A DNA stretch of 64,000 nt from Eleusine coracana subsp. coracana (Eukaryota > Streptophyta > Magnoliopsida > Poales > Poaceae): positions 32,696,044 through 32,760,043 of the forward strand of contig CM064423.1 of assembly GCA_032690845.1 (NCBI GenBank), written 5' to 3'. Below, piece after piece: positions 45,804-55,591 of this stretch (the stretch's first letter is position 1; every line of letters starts with the position of its first letter). The notes beneath the pieces are model-generated. The model saw nothing but the letters and a program-made list of their open reading frames with translations, did no database searches and was not told the DNA's origin. The position numbers and the translations under genes were made by a program.

Positions 45804-47627
45804 TCAATTAGTTTGGGTTCTAATATGTTTCAAAGCCTCATGATCAGAATGAATAATAAATTCACGAGGCCATAAATAATGCTGCCATGTTTGCAAAGTT
45901 CTTACTAAAGCATAAAGTTCTTTATCATAAGTGGAATATTTAAGAGCAGCACCACTTAACTTCTTACTAAAATAAGCAATGGGTTTATGATCTTGCAACA
46001 AAACAGCACCCAAACCAATTCCACTAGCATCACATTCCAATTCAAACACTTTATCAAAATTAGGCAATTGTAAGAGAGGAGCATGAGTTAACCGTTCCTT
46101 TAAAGTGTTGAATGCGTCGTCTTGTGGTGCGTCCCACTCAAATGGCGCACCCTTCTTGGTCAGCTCATGTAATGGTGCAGCAATAGAACTGAAATCCCGC
46201 ACAAAACGACGATAGAAGCCTGCAAGACCAAGAAAACTGCGAACCTGTGTGACCGTCGTCGGTTGGGGCCAACTCTGAATGGCGTCCACCTTGCTGCTAT
46301 CGACCTCAATGCCCTGTGGAGTAACAACATATCCAAGAAACGAAACACGTTGCGTGCAAAAAGTGCATTTTTCCATGTTCCCAAACAAGTGAGCAGCACG
46401 CAAAGCATCAAAAACAGCACGCAAATGATCTAAATGCTCATTCATGGATTTGCTGTATATAAGGATATCATCAAAATAGACAACAACAAATATTCCAATG
46501 AAAGGCCGAAGAACTTCATTCATTAAGCGCATAAAAGTGCTAGGAGCATTAGACAATCCAAACGGCATAACCAACCATTCATACAAGCCAAATTTAGTTT
46601 TAAAAGCCGTTTTCCATTCATCTCCTAATTTCATTCTTATTTGATGGTAACCACTACGCAAATCAACCTTAGAGAAAATTGTGGCACCACTAAGTTCATC
46701 AAGCATATCATCAAGGCGTGGTATAGGATATCGATAACGAATTATAATATTGTTAATTGCACGACAATCTACACACATACGCCAAGAACCATCTTTCTTA
46801 GGAACAAGCAAAACAGGAACCGAACAAGGGCTGAGAGACTCACGAATGTAACCTTTATCAAGCAATGCCTGCACTTGACGCTGAATTTCTTTCGTCTCCT
46901 CAGGATTTGTGCGGTACGGGGCGCGATTAGGAAGCTGTGCGCCTGGAATTAAATCAATCTGATGTTCTATGCCACGAATAGGAGGAAGACCCGGCGGCAA
47001 TTCAGTGGGAAAAACATCTTTATAGACCTGCAAAAGGTTAGCAACAGCAGGAGGAATATGCAACATAGGCGCCTCATCTAGTAAAACAAGCATACGAGAG
47101 CAAACTAGCGCATAGCAAAGCAGATTAGCATCATGTAATTCATCAAAATCAGCACGTGTAGCAAGCAAGATAGGGTTATTCAATTTGATCTCATGTTGAA
47201 CAGGTGCAACAGGAGGCGATGTAACCAATTTTGCAGCTTTTGTCGCTCGAGCAATATCATCTTTAAGAACTTGTTCAGGTGTCATAGGATGAATAACAAT
47301 TTTCTGACCCTTGAACATGAAGGAATAATAATTGGAGCGACCATGATGAACACTATCAACATCATATTGCCAAGGACGGCCAAGCAACAAAGAGCATGCT
47401 TCCATTGGAACAACATCACAATATACAAAATCAGAATAGGCGCCAAGAGAGAAAGGAACACGTACCGAGCGCGTTACCTTTATTTTGCCGCCATCATTAA
47501 GCCATTGAACGTGATAAGGATGTGGATGCTTCCTTGTTGGCAATGACAACTGCTCCACCAAGGTCGTACTAGCCAAATTGTTGCAACTGCCACCATCGAT
47601 GATTATACGGACCGCTCGTTCTTGCAC
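45804..47627 (-). pseudogene. CRM-type pol, part 1 (protease, reverse transcriptase, RNase H)
   Basis: The frame opens with the protease active-site region (RIIIDGGSCNNLAST, residues 7-21). The proline-rich PPGLPPIRGIEHQIDLIPGA linker leads into RT. RT has KDGSWRMCVDCRAINNI, FSKVDLRSGYHQIRM, MPFGLSNAPSTFMRLMNEVL and the catalytic VVYFDDILIYS (about residue 384) with both aspartates. RNase H starts near 520 (FELECDASGIGLGAVLL). The first ATG at 47627 is not the natural start: the frame is continuous with gag except for a TAG at 47682-47684. The end at 45804 is caused by a 35 bp deletion. All catalytic residues I can check are present. Confidence 0.9.
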
Positions 47628-47681
47628 AACGCCTTTGATATGAAAAATGTTGTGGCGCTGATGCTTTTCATCCTGAACGAC

Positions 47682-48938
47682 CTATGTACTAAGAACACGC
47701 TGCACAACAAGAGTGGCATACCTGTCGGCGGCACTAGAGTCGACATGAAGCTCCGTATTATCTGCATGATTAGTGGCAAGCATAGTCTGCTGAATATCCT
47801 CAGAATCACTAGCAGAAGAATACCCACCATCGTCACGAATCAACATAGTTCGTTTATTTGGACAATCGCGTATCACATGACCAAATCCTCGGCAACGGTG
47901 ACACTGAATATCACGAGCTCGTCCAGACGACGAGGAGGACGGCACGAACGAGGCAGATTTGGCCGTGGATGGAGCACTCGACTTGGACGTGGTCGAGGAG
48001 TGGTCGCGCGACGTGGAAGGAGGTGTCGACCGTGGAGCTGAAGGCGTCTTCGACCCTACAAAAATGTTAGGTCTTGACGAAGATTGTCGATCCTGCACTT
48101 CACGTTCAGCTTTACAAGCATATTCAAATAAGGTGGTCATATCATCATAATGCTTATAATCAAGAATATTCTGAATTTCACGATTTAACCCACCCCTAAA
48201 GCGAGCCATAGCAGCATCATCCAGTTCAACTAAACCACAGCGAATCATACCCTTTTGCAAAGCTTGATAATAATCCTCTACAGAAAGTGAACCTTGTTGA
48301 AAACGCTGCATTTGATTAAGCAAATCTCTAGCATAATATGACGGCACAAAACGATGACGCATAGCAGCTTTTAATGCCGTCCAAGTGGCTGGAATATTAT
48401 CAGGATATCTTTGTCTATACTCACGCCACCAAAGTAAAGCAAATTCAGTAAATTCACTAATAGCAGCCTTAACTTGTAAATTAGCAGGAATATCATGGCA
48501 TGCAAATTTTTGTTCAACCTCTAATTCCCAATCAAGATAAGCACCCGGATCATATTTGCCATTAAAAGTGGGAATACGAAATTTTATTTTGGCAAAAGAA
48601 TCATTAATAGGAACACGTACCCTACGAGCACGACCACGGCGATTGTCGTCGTCCTGCTCGGTGTCGGCGCCATAGTCACGTGCATGTTGCAACTCCGTGA
48701 GCTGCGTCGTCATGGTCCCAAGCTGCGTTGACATGGCCTCAAGACGAGTCATGATCGTCGCGAGCGTGGTGCGGGCAGCCGTATCAGCAAGGTCCAGTTG
48801 ATCAAAACGCTCATTCGACGAAGTGACCGTAGAGTCAAGTCTCTCGTGCATCGTCTTCATGTCATTTTGTAGACCATCTACCTGTGCCTGGACATCCTCG
48901 AGGGTGAGATCCTCCGACTTCGAGCTGTTTTCTGCCAT
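47682..48938 (-). pseudogene. CRM-type gag with zinc knuckle (frame continues into pol after one stop)
   Basis: 418 codons from the ATG at 48936-48938 (MAENSSKSEDLTLEDVQ). Residues 10-90 form a probable coiled coil. The retrotransposon gag domain spans about 115-290 (KIKFRIPTFNGKYDPGAYLD, LWWREYRQRYPDNIPATW, FVPSYYARDLLNQMQRFQQG, ARFRGGLNREIQNILDYKHY). A serine-rich linker follows, then a CCHC knuckle CHRCRGFGHVIRDC near 344-357. After a TAG at 47682-47684 the same frame runs on through 18 codons to the pol start at 47627. Either one point mutation made the stop or gag and pol are joined by readthrough; the 60090 copy does not reach this region to decide. Confidence 0.88.
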
Positions 48939-49986
48939 AGAAACACAAGCAATACAAAAAGCGGAATCCTACAACGAGAGGTGAGTGGTGGATGAAAAGC
49001 TCAATCAAAAAGCTGTTATGAAATTCTTACCCATCCTTACCAAGCACGCAAGCGTGAACTGTAACCACAGGTAAAACCGGTGGAAGATTGGTGGAGCGAT
49101 TGCGTGGTGAAACAAAAACCTGCTCGTAGTAGAAAATTTGTGGGGCTAGGAGGCTGCACTCAATCCAAGGGTTAGCACAATTCAAACAATAACTGCAAAG
49201 CTGAATAATGGTGCTAAACGCAAAAAGATTGCTGCCGGTACAAGTGCAAGAGGAAGGAAAAAGGATCAAAACAAAGTGCAGCAAGAACGCGTCGCCTGTG
49301 TTGCTCGACTGCTCTTTTTTTTCTGTTTTTTTTTTCTTTCTTTTTTTTTTCTTTTTTTTTCTTTTTTTTCTCTTTTTTTTAAATACTTTTTGCTGAAAAT
49401 ATAAACAATGAGACCTCAAATAAGCAATTAAGCACAAGCACTTTTTTTTTGAGGCAGGGGTAGAACGGTAATAAAAAGATGTAACCGAGTAGGACTCGAT
49501 CAGCGAGGCGAGTAGGAACAAACGAAACCGAGCAGAAACAAACACAGGACGAGGCGAGCGGGTCACGATGTAACCGAGTAGGACTCGATCAGCGAGGCGA
49601 GCGGAACACACGAAACCGAACAGAACTAAACACACGGCGAGGCGAGCAGGTCACGACGTAACCGAGTAGGAGTCGATCGTCGAGGCAGTGATTGACCCGG
49701 ACTCACGGTGCAGTGGGAAAATTTGGCAAGCGAGACGGGGTAAACAGATGCGGCGGAAAGCAAACTGTGGTGGTGAAAACACGCGGCACGGCGGAAGGAT
49801 ACGACGATGATAGGAAGAAAACGATGAAACACAGTGTACCAGCAACGATCAAAAGCGAAAGCACAAAAACTCAACAACGCAAATTATTGAATGAAAGTGC
49901 GAGGCTCAAAACCGTACTGGGGTAAACCTTTTTTTTTTGTAATTTTTGGTTTATGTGGACTTGGATAAAACTCACCGAGAAACACT
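48939..49986 (-). other. 5' untranslated leader of the CRM-type element
   Basis: No supported ORF lies between the primer site and gag. The leader holds a T-rich tract on the plus strand at 49313-49382 (A-rich on the RNA strand). It also has a repeat of ACGATGTAACCGAGTAGGACTCGATC-type units near 49478, 49566 and 49655 (spacing about 89 bp), which could be packaging or structural sequence. Confidence 0.55.
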
Positions 49987-50000
49987 GGGCTCTGATACCA
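49987..50000 (-). promoter_or_regulatory. Primer-binding site of the CRM-type element
   Basis: On the minus strand TGGTATCAGAGCCC starts two bases inside the 5' LTR. TGGTATCAGAGC is complementary to the 3' end of plant initiator methionine tRNA, the usual primer in this group. Confidence 0.88.
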
Positions 50001-50002
50001 CT

Positions 50003-50641
50003 TGATAGGTTAGAGTGCCCGATCTTTCGGCGAGTGGAGATAACTTCGATTTGGTGGATGTTGACCCTCACGATCCAACTACGACGAGCAAGCCGAAGCG
50101 CCAATGCAATCGCTGAACCAACTTCTGGAGGATATTAACCTTGTGGTAAACAAGATCAACCTGATCACGAGGATCAATTCTTACGCGCAATCGAAGAACG
50201 AGCAAGAATTAGAGGCGAGCAATCTGATGTATTGCACGAAGGTGGAGTTCTGAATTCACGTCGAGAGACGGATGTATAGCTAAGCTAAACTTAAAACAAA
50301 ACTCAAAGATTACAAGGGGCGCAGCCCTTGACTATATAGGGGGAGGACGAGGCATCTAGGGCCGGCTGAAGTGGAGAGGCGCGCGGTGGAGAGGGAGTCG
50401 TGCGACTTGGGCCACGTGGGCCTTCGGGCGACATCATCCTGGGCCGTCGTTCCTTAGCATCAAAACCGTCTTCAATTCCTGGGCTCGAGCCCTAGTGATT
50501 GGGCCCTTGTACGTCGTCGTCTCGTTAGAAGATGGATCCGTAACTCGAGGAGGCGCGACGACGAGAGGTGGAGGCGTGACAGCTTGGTTTGGCACGCCAT
50601 CTTCCGTCGTCATTATTCGTATGTCATTGATGTCCTCATCA
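50003..50641 (-). repeat. 5' LTR of the CRM-type element
   Basis: 639 bp, same ends as the 3' LTR apart from one missing base near 50011. It provides the promoter for the element's RNA. Confidence 0.93.
50331..50340 (-). promoter_or_regulatory. TATA-like box in the CRM-type 5' LTR
   Basis: CCTATATAGT on the minus strand, preceded by CCTC-rich sequence and followed about 30 bp on by the GTAATCTTTGAG region. The same site is present in the 3' LTR (44131-44140) and in the second copy (60419-60427). It is the best promoter candidate in the LTR. Confidence 0.55.
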
Positions 50642-53401
50642 CTCTCCCTCCACTCCCCGACCCTTCTTGCTCGCCGTGCTCGCCGCGCCACGCCGCCGTA
50701 CCCTCCCCCTGCTCCGCCGCTCGTCGCCGGCCGTCTCCGGCGCTTCCCGCGGGGCACCCACCGGACCCACGAGGTCGCCGTGAGGTGCTGAGCACGTGTG
50801 CACACGGCGTTGGCCGGGCCGCTGGCCCGAGCTCGTCGGCGCCGGCCACCGCGCGCGCGCGCACGCCTGCGGGCGTTTGAAAATGCCGAATGGCATTTCT
50901 GTAAATTAGCCCCAACTTTGTTAAAATCTTCAAAAATTCATAACTAAAAAAATAGAAGTCCAATGAACATGAAACCAATTTTGTTGGATTCCTAAAATCC
51001 TCCTCTACCGGAAAAACAAGATGAGCGCCAGCGTTATGCAGTAGGTTAGTAAAATTAAATCACCAAAGTTAGAACCTTGCTAAGAGTATTAAATTCATAA
51101 TTCAAACTTTATAACTGATAAAATCATGGGATTTGGTCAGTAAGCATTTCATGTCATTCTTAAACTTTCTACTAAAGCACATTTCCATCTTTTATGCAAA
51201 TTTTTAGTGTTATTGCATAATCCCCATTTTTAGTAAATAAATTTCTATAAATTCTTGGGTAGGATTTTAATTCTGAAATTTAGCATTCCTACTCCTTGGG
51301 CATTTCTACATAACTATAAAATCTCCATGAAAAATTGTGGGCACCATCAATATGCTTTTTGCTGTTAAAGTTGCTCATCCATAATTAGCTTAAGAATTTC
51401 AATATAAATATTGCCTTGTATATGCACATAGTTGTTATTAGTGATAAATCCATATTGGGACAGCTCATGCAACATGTTAATCTTGACTTGCAGTAAAGTT
51501 TATTACTTTCTTTTGGTATGCTCATGTTTCATAATTAGCTTATATAGCTGGGTTGGTTTAGGGTTATAATTAAAAGTGAGCATGTCGAATTTTAGGTGGT
51601 TATAATTAAACTTGCAATATAAGGTTTCTATGTTCTCTTGCATGGGTATTATAATTGGTGAATGCACCCTGGGTAAGAGTGTAGTTAACAAGCTTTGCAT
51701 GTTTGCTAAGTAGGCCTTGGCATACCGAGGGAAAATACCCTGCTAACTTCTTAGCACCAAGGGTATACTTGCATTTGGGATATAGGTGATATGCTCATTG
51801 ATTACCATGCCTCCCACTTACCTAATTAGAAGTTTGCCCCCTTAAATTTAGTAATTGCCAGAGTGTGGTACAAACATGTCATCTCATGCATGAGCTTCAT
51901 TCCATCAAATTCTATTTATTGAGGAAGTGTCATGCATCATCATCCAACTCCTGACCGTGCATTGCACTGCATTGACTAGGAAGTGAGACTGCGAGCAAGG
52001 ACGTGGCAAGCAACCCTGAGGAGCCCGAAGTTGAGCTAAACCCCGCCGAGAACTCTAACTACGATCACTCCCAAGGCAAGCCTCGGTGCACACCTACTGA
52101 TTTATGAGTCCTTTTATGTTGTCACAGTAGAGGAATATTGTATTGTGCATTAGGTATAGGGCTTGGATGGAAACCCACTTGCATAAACAAACTATGACCT
52201 ACACTTAGTTACGTAGTAAGCCTTTCGTTAGCAACTGCTAGGCTTAAATTAGTGGAGTCAACGGTAGGCTATGGGATCACTCGATACAATCATGATTCAC
52301 GTGAAGAATGAAATTGGTTAAAAATTTGAGAACCTATCGTCGCACTCCGCGGACAAGTATTCAACAGTACCAAGTGCATACCTCTATATGGGAATTGGTA
52401 AACCTAGTAACATGGGCGCCGTATTGTTGGACGGTATTACTCATCGATCCAGAGGTGATGTGAATGGCACGGTGGATGCACGGGTCGAGGACCGCTAGAG
52501 AGTGCACGGGTTAAGCCTCGGATACGAAGTACTGTATCGCGGGGAGGAAGTGTACTCGGGATCGATGGCCCCGGACTGACTTTATCACAACCTCGTGAAC
52601 GGTGGCCATACGTGTTCTTAAATGATGCGTATGTCGTGCATTTGGGTTATTCTCCTGTAGGATGTAAATCAATTCGAATTGCCGTCCCTCGCGGTTATGA
52701 GTACCTCTTGTTTCGAGCAGTGGCAATGATACCTGAAGTAGAGAGGTTTGGTTATGCTGCTAACGTATTTACTCTGTGGCTACATACTGCTATGTTGTGT
52801 TGTTCTTTATATTTAAACAGTCTTAGCAGCTAGCTAGGGTCAACTACAGTTCCTTCCCCGCAACAAGCAATTAAAATCGTGGTTAAGGAATAAACATCGC
52901 AGCATAGAATTAATAGGTGCTTTTATGCCATTATCAAATAAGCCTGGTCGGCCCCCTGCATACTAGGAGTCGGTTTTAGTAAACCTTTTGGACGGGTAAG
53001 TCTTGCGGAGTATGATAGATACTCAGGCTTTGCGATTATGTGGTTTTCAGGTTTGCCTCAAGCAACTTATTGCGATTGCTGTAACAAAATTGTGTGGGAA
53101 GGTGAGGAGCCCCAGAACTGGACCATTGAATGGGTCCCCAGCTCCCCTAATCAAGAAGAGTGAGCCACTGCCCTAGGGCCAGCATGGCTTACTTAGGTTG
53201 CGCGCAGTGTTGTCGTATCTTCCGCCTCCGCATATTTATGTGATATGAACCAAGAACATATGTATGATAATGTAACTAAATTTGCTTCCGCTATGACTCT
53301 TGAACTTGTAATATTATACACTTAATGATGTATCTCTGTAAATGATGGATGTTCCTGTGTGAACGCTATGTATGGTTACTTCGTTATAGGGTTGCGACAG
53401 C

Positions 53402-53414
53402 TGGTATCAGAGCC
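53402..53414 (+). promoter_or_regulatory. Primer-binding site of the chromovirus
   Basis: TGGTATCAGAGCC starts two bases after the LTR end (53399). It is complementary to initiator methionine tRNA. It fixes both the LTR border and the plus orientation of the element. Confidence 0.9.
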
Positions 53415-53602
53415 GACTCGGGATAAGCGTCACGCCGATGAACATTTTAAAAGACTTAAACAACCCGTTTTATGCCGTACGGTGAGGTACGAACTAGTAG
53501 TGCCCATATAAGGACTTTATTAGTAGATGGCAAAGCTAACCCTGGGTTATGTTTGTTAATTTACTCGCCTCTACGGATTCTTCCCCGTAGGTATGTGCCT
53601 GT

Positions 53603-53729
53603 GCGCGGATCGGTTGCGCAATAAACACCGAACGCCTTCCGGGTGGGCAAAGACCTGGACTTTGTATGATGCGCGGACCGATTGCGCTTAAAAGATCGGC
53701 TGCCTTCCGGGTGGGCAAATACCTGGACA
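53603..53729 (+). repeat. Two-unit direct repeat in the chromovirus leader
   Basis: A unit of about 59 bp occurs twice, 68 bp apart. Each copy has GCGCGG(A)CCG/ATCGGTTGCGC at the start, with inverted GCGC ends, and CCTTCCGGGTGGGCAAA then ACCTGGAC at the end. It may be an RNA structure for packaging or translation; that is a guess. Confidence 0.7.
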
Positions 53730-54587
53730 TAACTGTCATTGTTATTTTGGCTTGTTCTTTTGGATTTGATGTATTGTTTCTGGAATGGATCCATTGCAGG
53801 TACACTAACCACGTGTAGTCGCTTAGAAACGTGTGAGAGGTGTGCGTGCCATCAAATGGATCGATCTATATATTCGATCAAAGTTTTCCATGGTGAGGAC
53901 GTAGGAAATCGGCATATTGAACATTTGGTATTCGTGCATACCACATGCATTTATCTTTACCAAATCATGTAAAAGGTCACAAATATCACAAACATGTGAA
54001 ATAATCAAACTCCGGGTGAATGCGAATCCCTATGGCGCTTAAAACGAAAGTTCGAACTTAATTGGGACAAACTCTGCCAGGAAAGTCAGTCCCACTAAAA
54101 TGAACATAACTTCCTCGATTTTAATCCGACGAAGGTGAATAAGTATCGGTTGGAAAGCTAATGTTTTCCCCTACAAGTTTGGTATAGTGGGTTTGTCTCA
54201 GAAAAATCTGTAAATGGGTCGGATTTTGCAAAAACAGCAAGCCTTTCGGGAAGTTCAGCAGTAGTCCCATTTCTGTCCTCTGTTTTTGGATGATCATAAC
54301 TCTCGGAGATGTTATCGGTTAGAAATGTGGGAGCATGCATTGGAAAGATAATGAACTCCTCTACAATTATCATAAAAGGGTCAAGAGGTTAAATTGTCTA
54401 GAAGCGACGTGTTTTTGCTCATCCCTGTAAGTTACCCTATCAATCGTCGAACTGCATAGTTTTCCGTCCAACGGATTGGGCACTTTGCGTCTTTTTCCCT
54501 TATCCATCAATCCTTATGCTACTTTGGGCATGTGTGCTTAGGGGAATATTAAGTTTTGACTCATCCTTGCAAAACTTATTCCGACAG

Positions 54588-55220
54588 ATGGTTGATGACA
54601 AGCTCCCGAAGAACCCCAAGCACATTTCCGCACGCGTTCTCGAGCTGGAACAAGAGCGTGAGGCGCTGCAGTCCGCACTTGCCGCCCGAGACGCCCAGCT
54701 CGCCGCTCGTGACGCTGAGATCGCGGTCCTCAAGGACAAACTGCACACTAGCGAGATGGAGCGGGCTGATCTGTTTGAGCAGCTCCATGACGCTCAACTT
54801 ATCATCGAGGGCGATGCTATCGATCAGTTCCAGGAGCAACTGAACCAGCGTAATGCCCAACTCACTGCTGCCCAAGAGGAGATCTACTCTCTTCATGGTC
54901 AGGTTGACGCCCTCTTGGAGGAGCGAAGCGAGCTCCAAGCTCAACGCGAAGAAGCCCAAGATGCAAGGGATGTCATGGAAGGGAACCTCAACGACGCTCA
55001 CGTCATCATCGCACAACAGGAGCAACTTATTGGGCATCTCCAAGTTGCCAATGCCCAGCTGAACGCGGTTCTTAATGCCCAGCCACCCGTGCCACTCGCG
55101 GTGATTCCCCCAGACGACGCCGACTTGAGTGAAGACGGTGACTCCGGCGTTGACTACGAGGCACCCCCTGGACCGGGTGACATGGAATGGGAGTCCGATG
55201 GTAGCAGCCACACCGAGTGA
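54588..55220 (+). CDS. Extra coiled-coil ORF between the chromovirus LTR and gag (210 aa)
   Basis: An intact frame starting MVDDKLPKNPKHISAR. About residues 15-165 are heptad-like with repeated alanine, leucine, glutamate and glutamine (ELEQEREALQSALAARDAQL, then DAEIAVLKDKLHTSEMERAD and LLEERSELQAQREEAQDARD), a strong coiled-coil look without cysteines or membrane segments. The end is acidic (DDADLSEDGDSGVDYEAPPG to SDGSSHTE). I choose the ATG at 54588 because the upstream ATG (54516) precedes sequence without coiled-coil character and because AG lies directly before this ATG. It is uninterrupted while the downstream pol has several breaks. I know no family for it; a structural or RNA-binding helper of Gag is possible. 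It lies on the coding strand 371 bp before gag. Confidence 0.62.
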   Translation: MVDDKLPKNPKHISARVLELEQEREALQSALAARDAQLAARDAEIAVLKDKLHTSEMERADLFEQLHDAQLIIEGDAIDQFQEQLNQRNAQLTAAQEEIYSLHGQVDALLEERSELQAQREEAQDARDVMEGNLNDAHVIIAQQEQLIGHLQVANAQLNAVLNAQPPVPLAVIPPDDADLSEDGDSGVDYEAPPGPGDMEWESDGSSHTE

Positions 55221-55591
55221 CTGAGGCGTAGTATATTGTGTAGGGTGGGAGCTCGTGAAACTCTGTGCTCGTATGTGGATAGAGCTGGTAGCGCTAAGTG
55301 GAGTTGTAATCTAAGCTCCTCAAGACCACGTTGTTATCATGATGTACTGGTATACCCTAAGGATTTCCATGTATTAGAAGACGTGTCGCATGTACCCATG
55401 GTTTGACCATAAGTATGTTGCCTATGGTGTGGAACCAGTGGAATCCAAGTTATCACCCGTAATCTGCACCGTTCCCGGTCAACATTTCCGTTATGAGCAA
55501 TCTAAAATTTTATTGTTGTCACTGTGTTATAGACATATTACCATAATGTCTCAGGCGATGATCGGGCTAACATGCTTTACTCCTGTGACAG

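Larger units (their letters stand above)
43802..50641 (-). mobile_element. Nearly complete CRM-clade (centromeric) gypsy retrotransposon, 6840 bp
   Basis: Two LTRs of 640 and 639 bp enclose gag and pol on the minus strand. Perfect CTCTC duplications flank it (43797-43801 and 50642-50646). Each LTR starts (minus strand) TGATGAGGACATC and ends CTATCA. The TGATGA(A/G)GACATC start is, from memory, the conserved LTR start of centromeric CRM/CRR elements. Gag contains FRIPTFNGKYDPGAYLDWEL and pol extends into the 3' LTR, both as in CRM elements. I count eight substitutions and one 1-base gap between the LTRs, about 1.3 percent. At the grass LTR rate of 1.3e-8 per site per year this suggests roughly half a million years. 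Confidence 0.92.
42701..53399 (+). repeat. 5' LTR of a chromovirus (Tekay/Del-like), split by a CRM-type element
   Basis: Starts TGTGACATCCCAAGTCAC and ends GGTTGCGACA directly before a primer-binding site. Leaving out the nested CRM element and one copy of its target duplication (43802-50646), the LTR is about 3.85 kb; long LTRs are usual in Tekay/Del elements. The part before the insertion includes a GC-rich block (43160-43800). The part after it includes a GC-rich start (50647-50880) and an AT-rich remainder. Open frames on both strands in the GC-rich part look like composition effects. The element's 3' LTR is absent. Confidence 0.82.

Noticed and set aside
49305..49383. T-rich tract considered as a retroelement poly-A tail
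   Set aside because: It lies in the CRM-type leader, inside two good LTRs with target duplications, so it is internal sequence and not a tail of a LINE or SINE.
54576..55211. 211-codon antisense frame opposite the coiled-coil ORF
   Set aside because: It is the mirror of the codon-biased coiled-coil ORF; the sense strand has the clear heptad pattern and element orientation.
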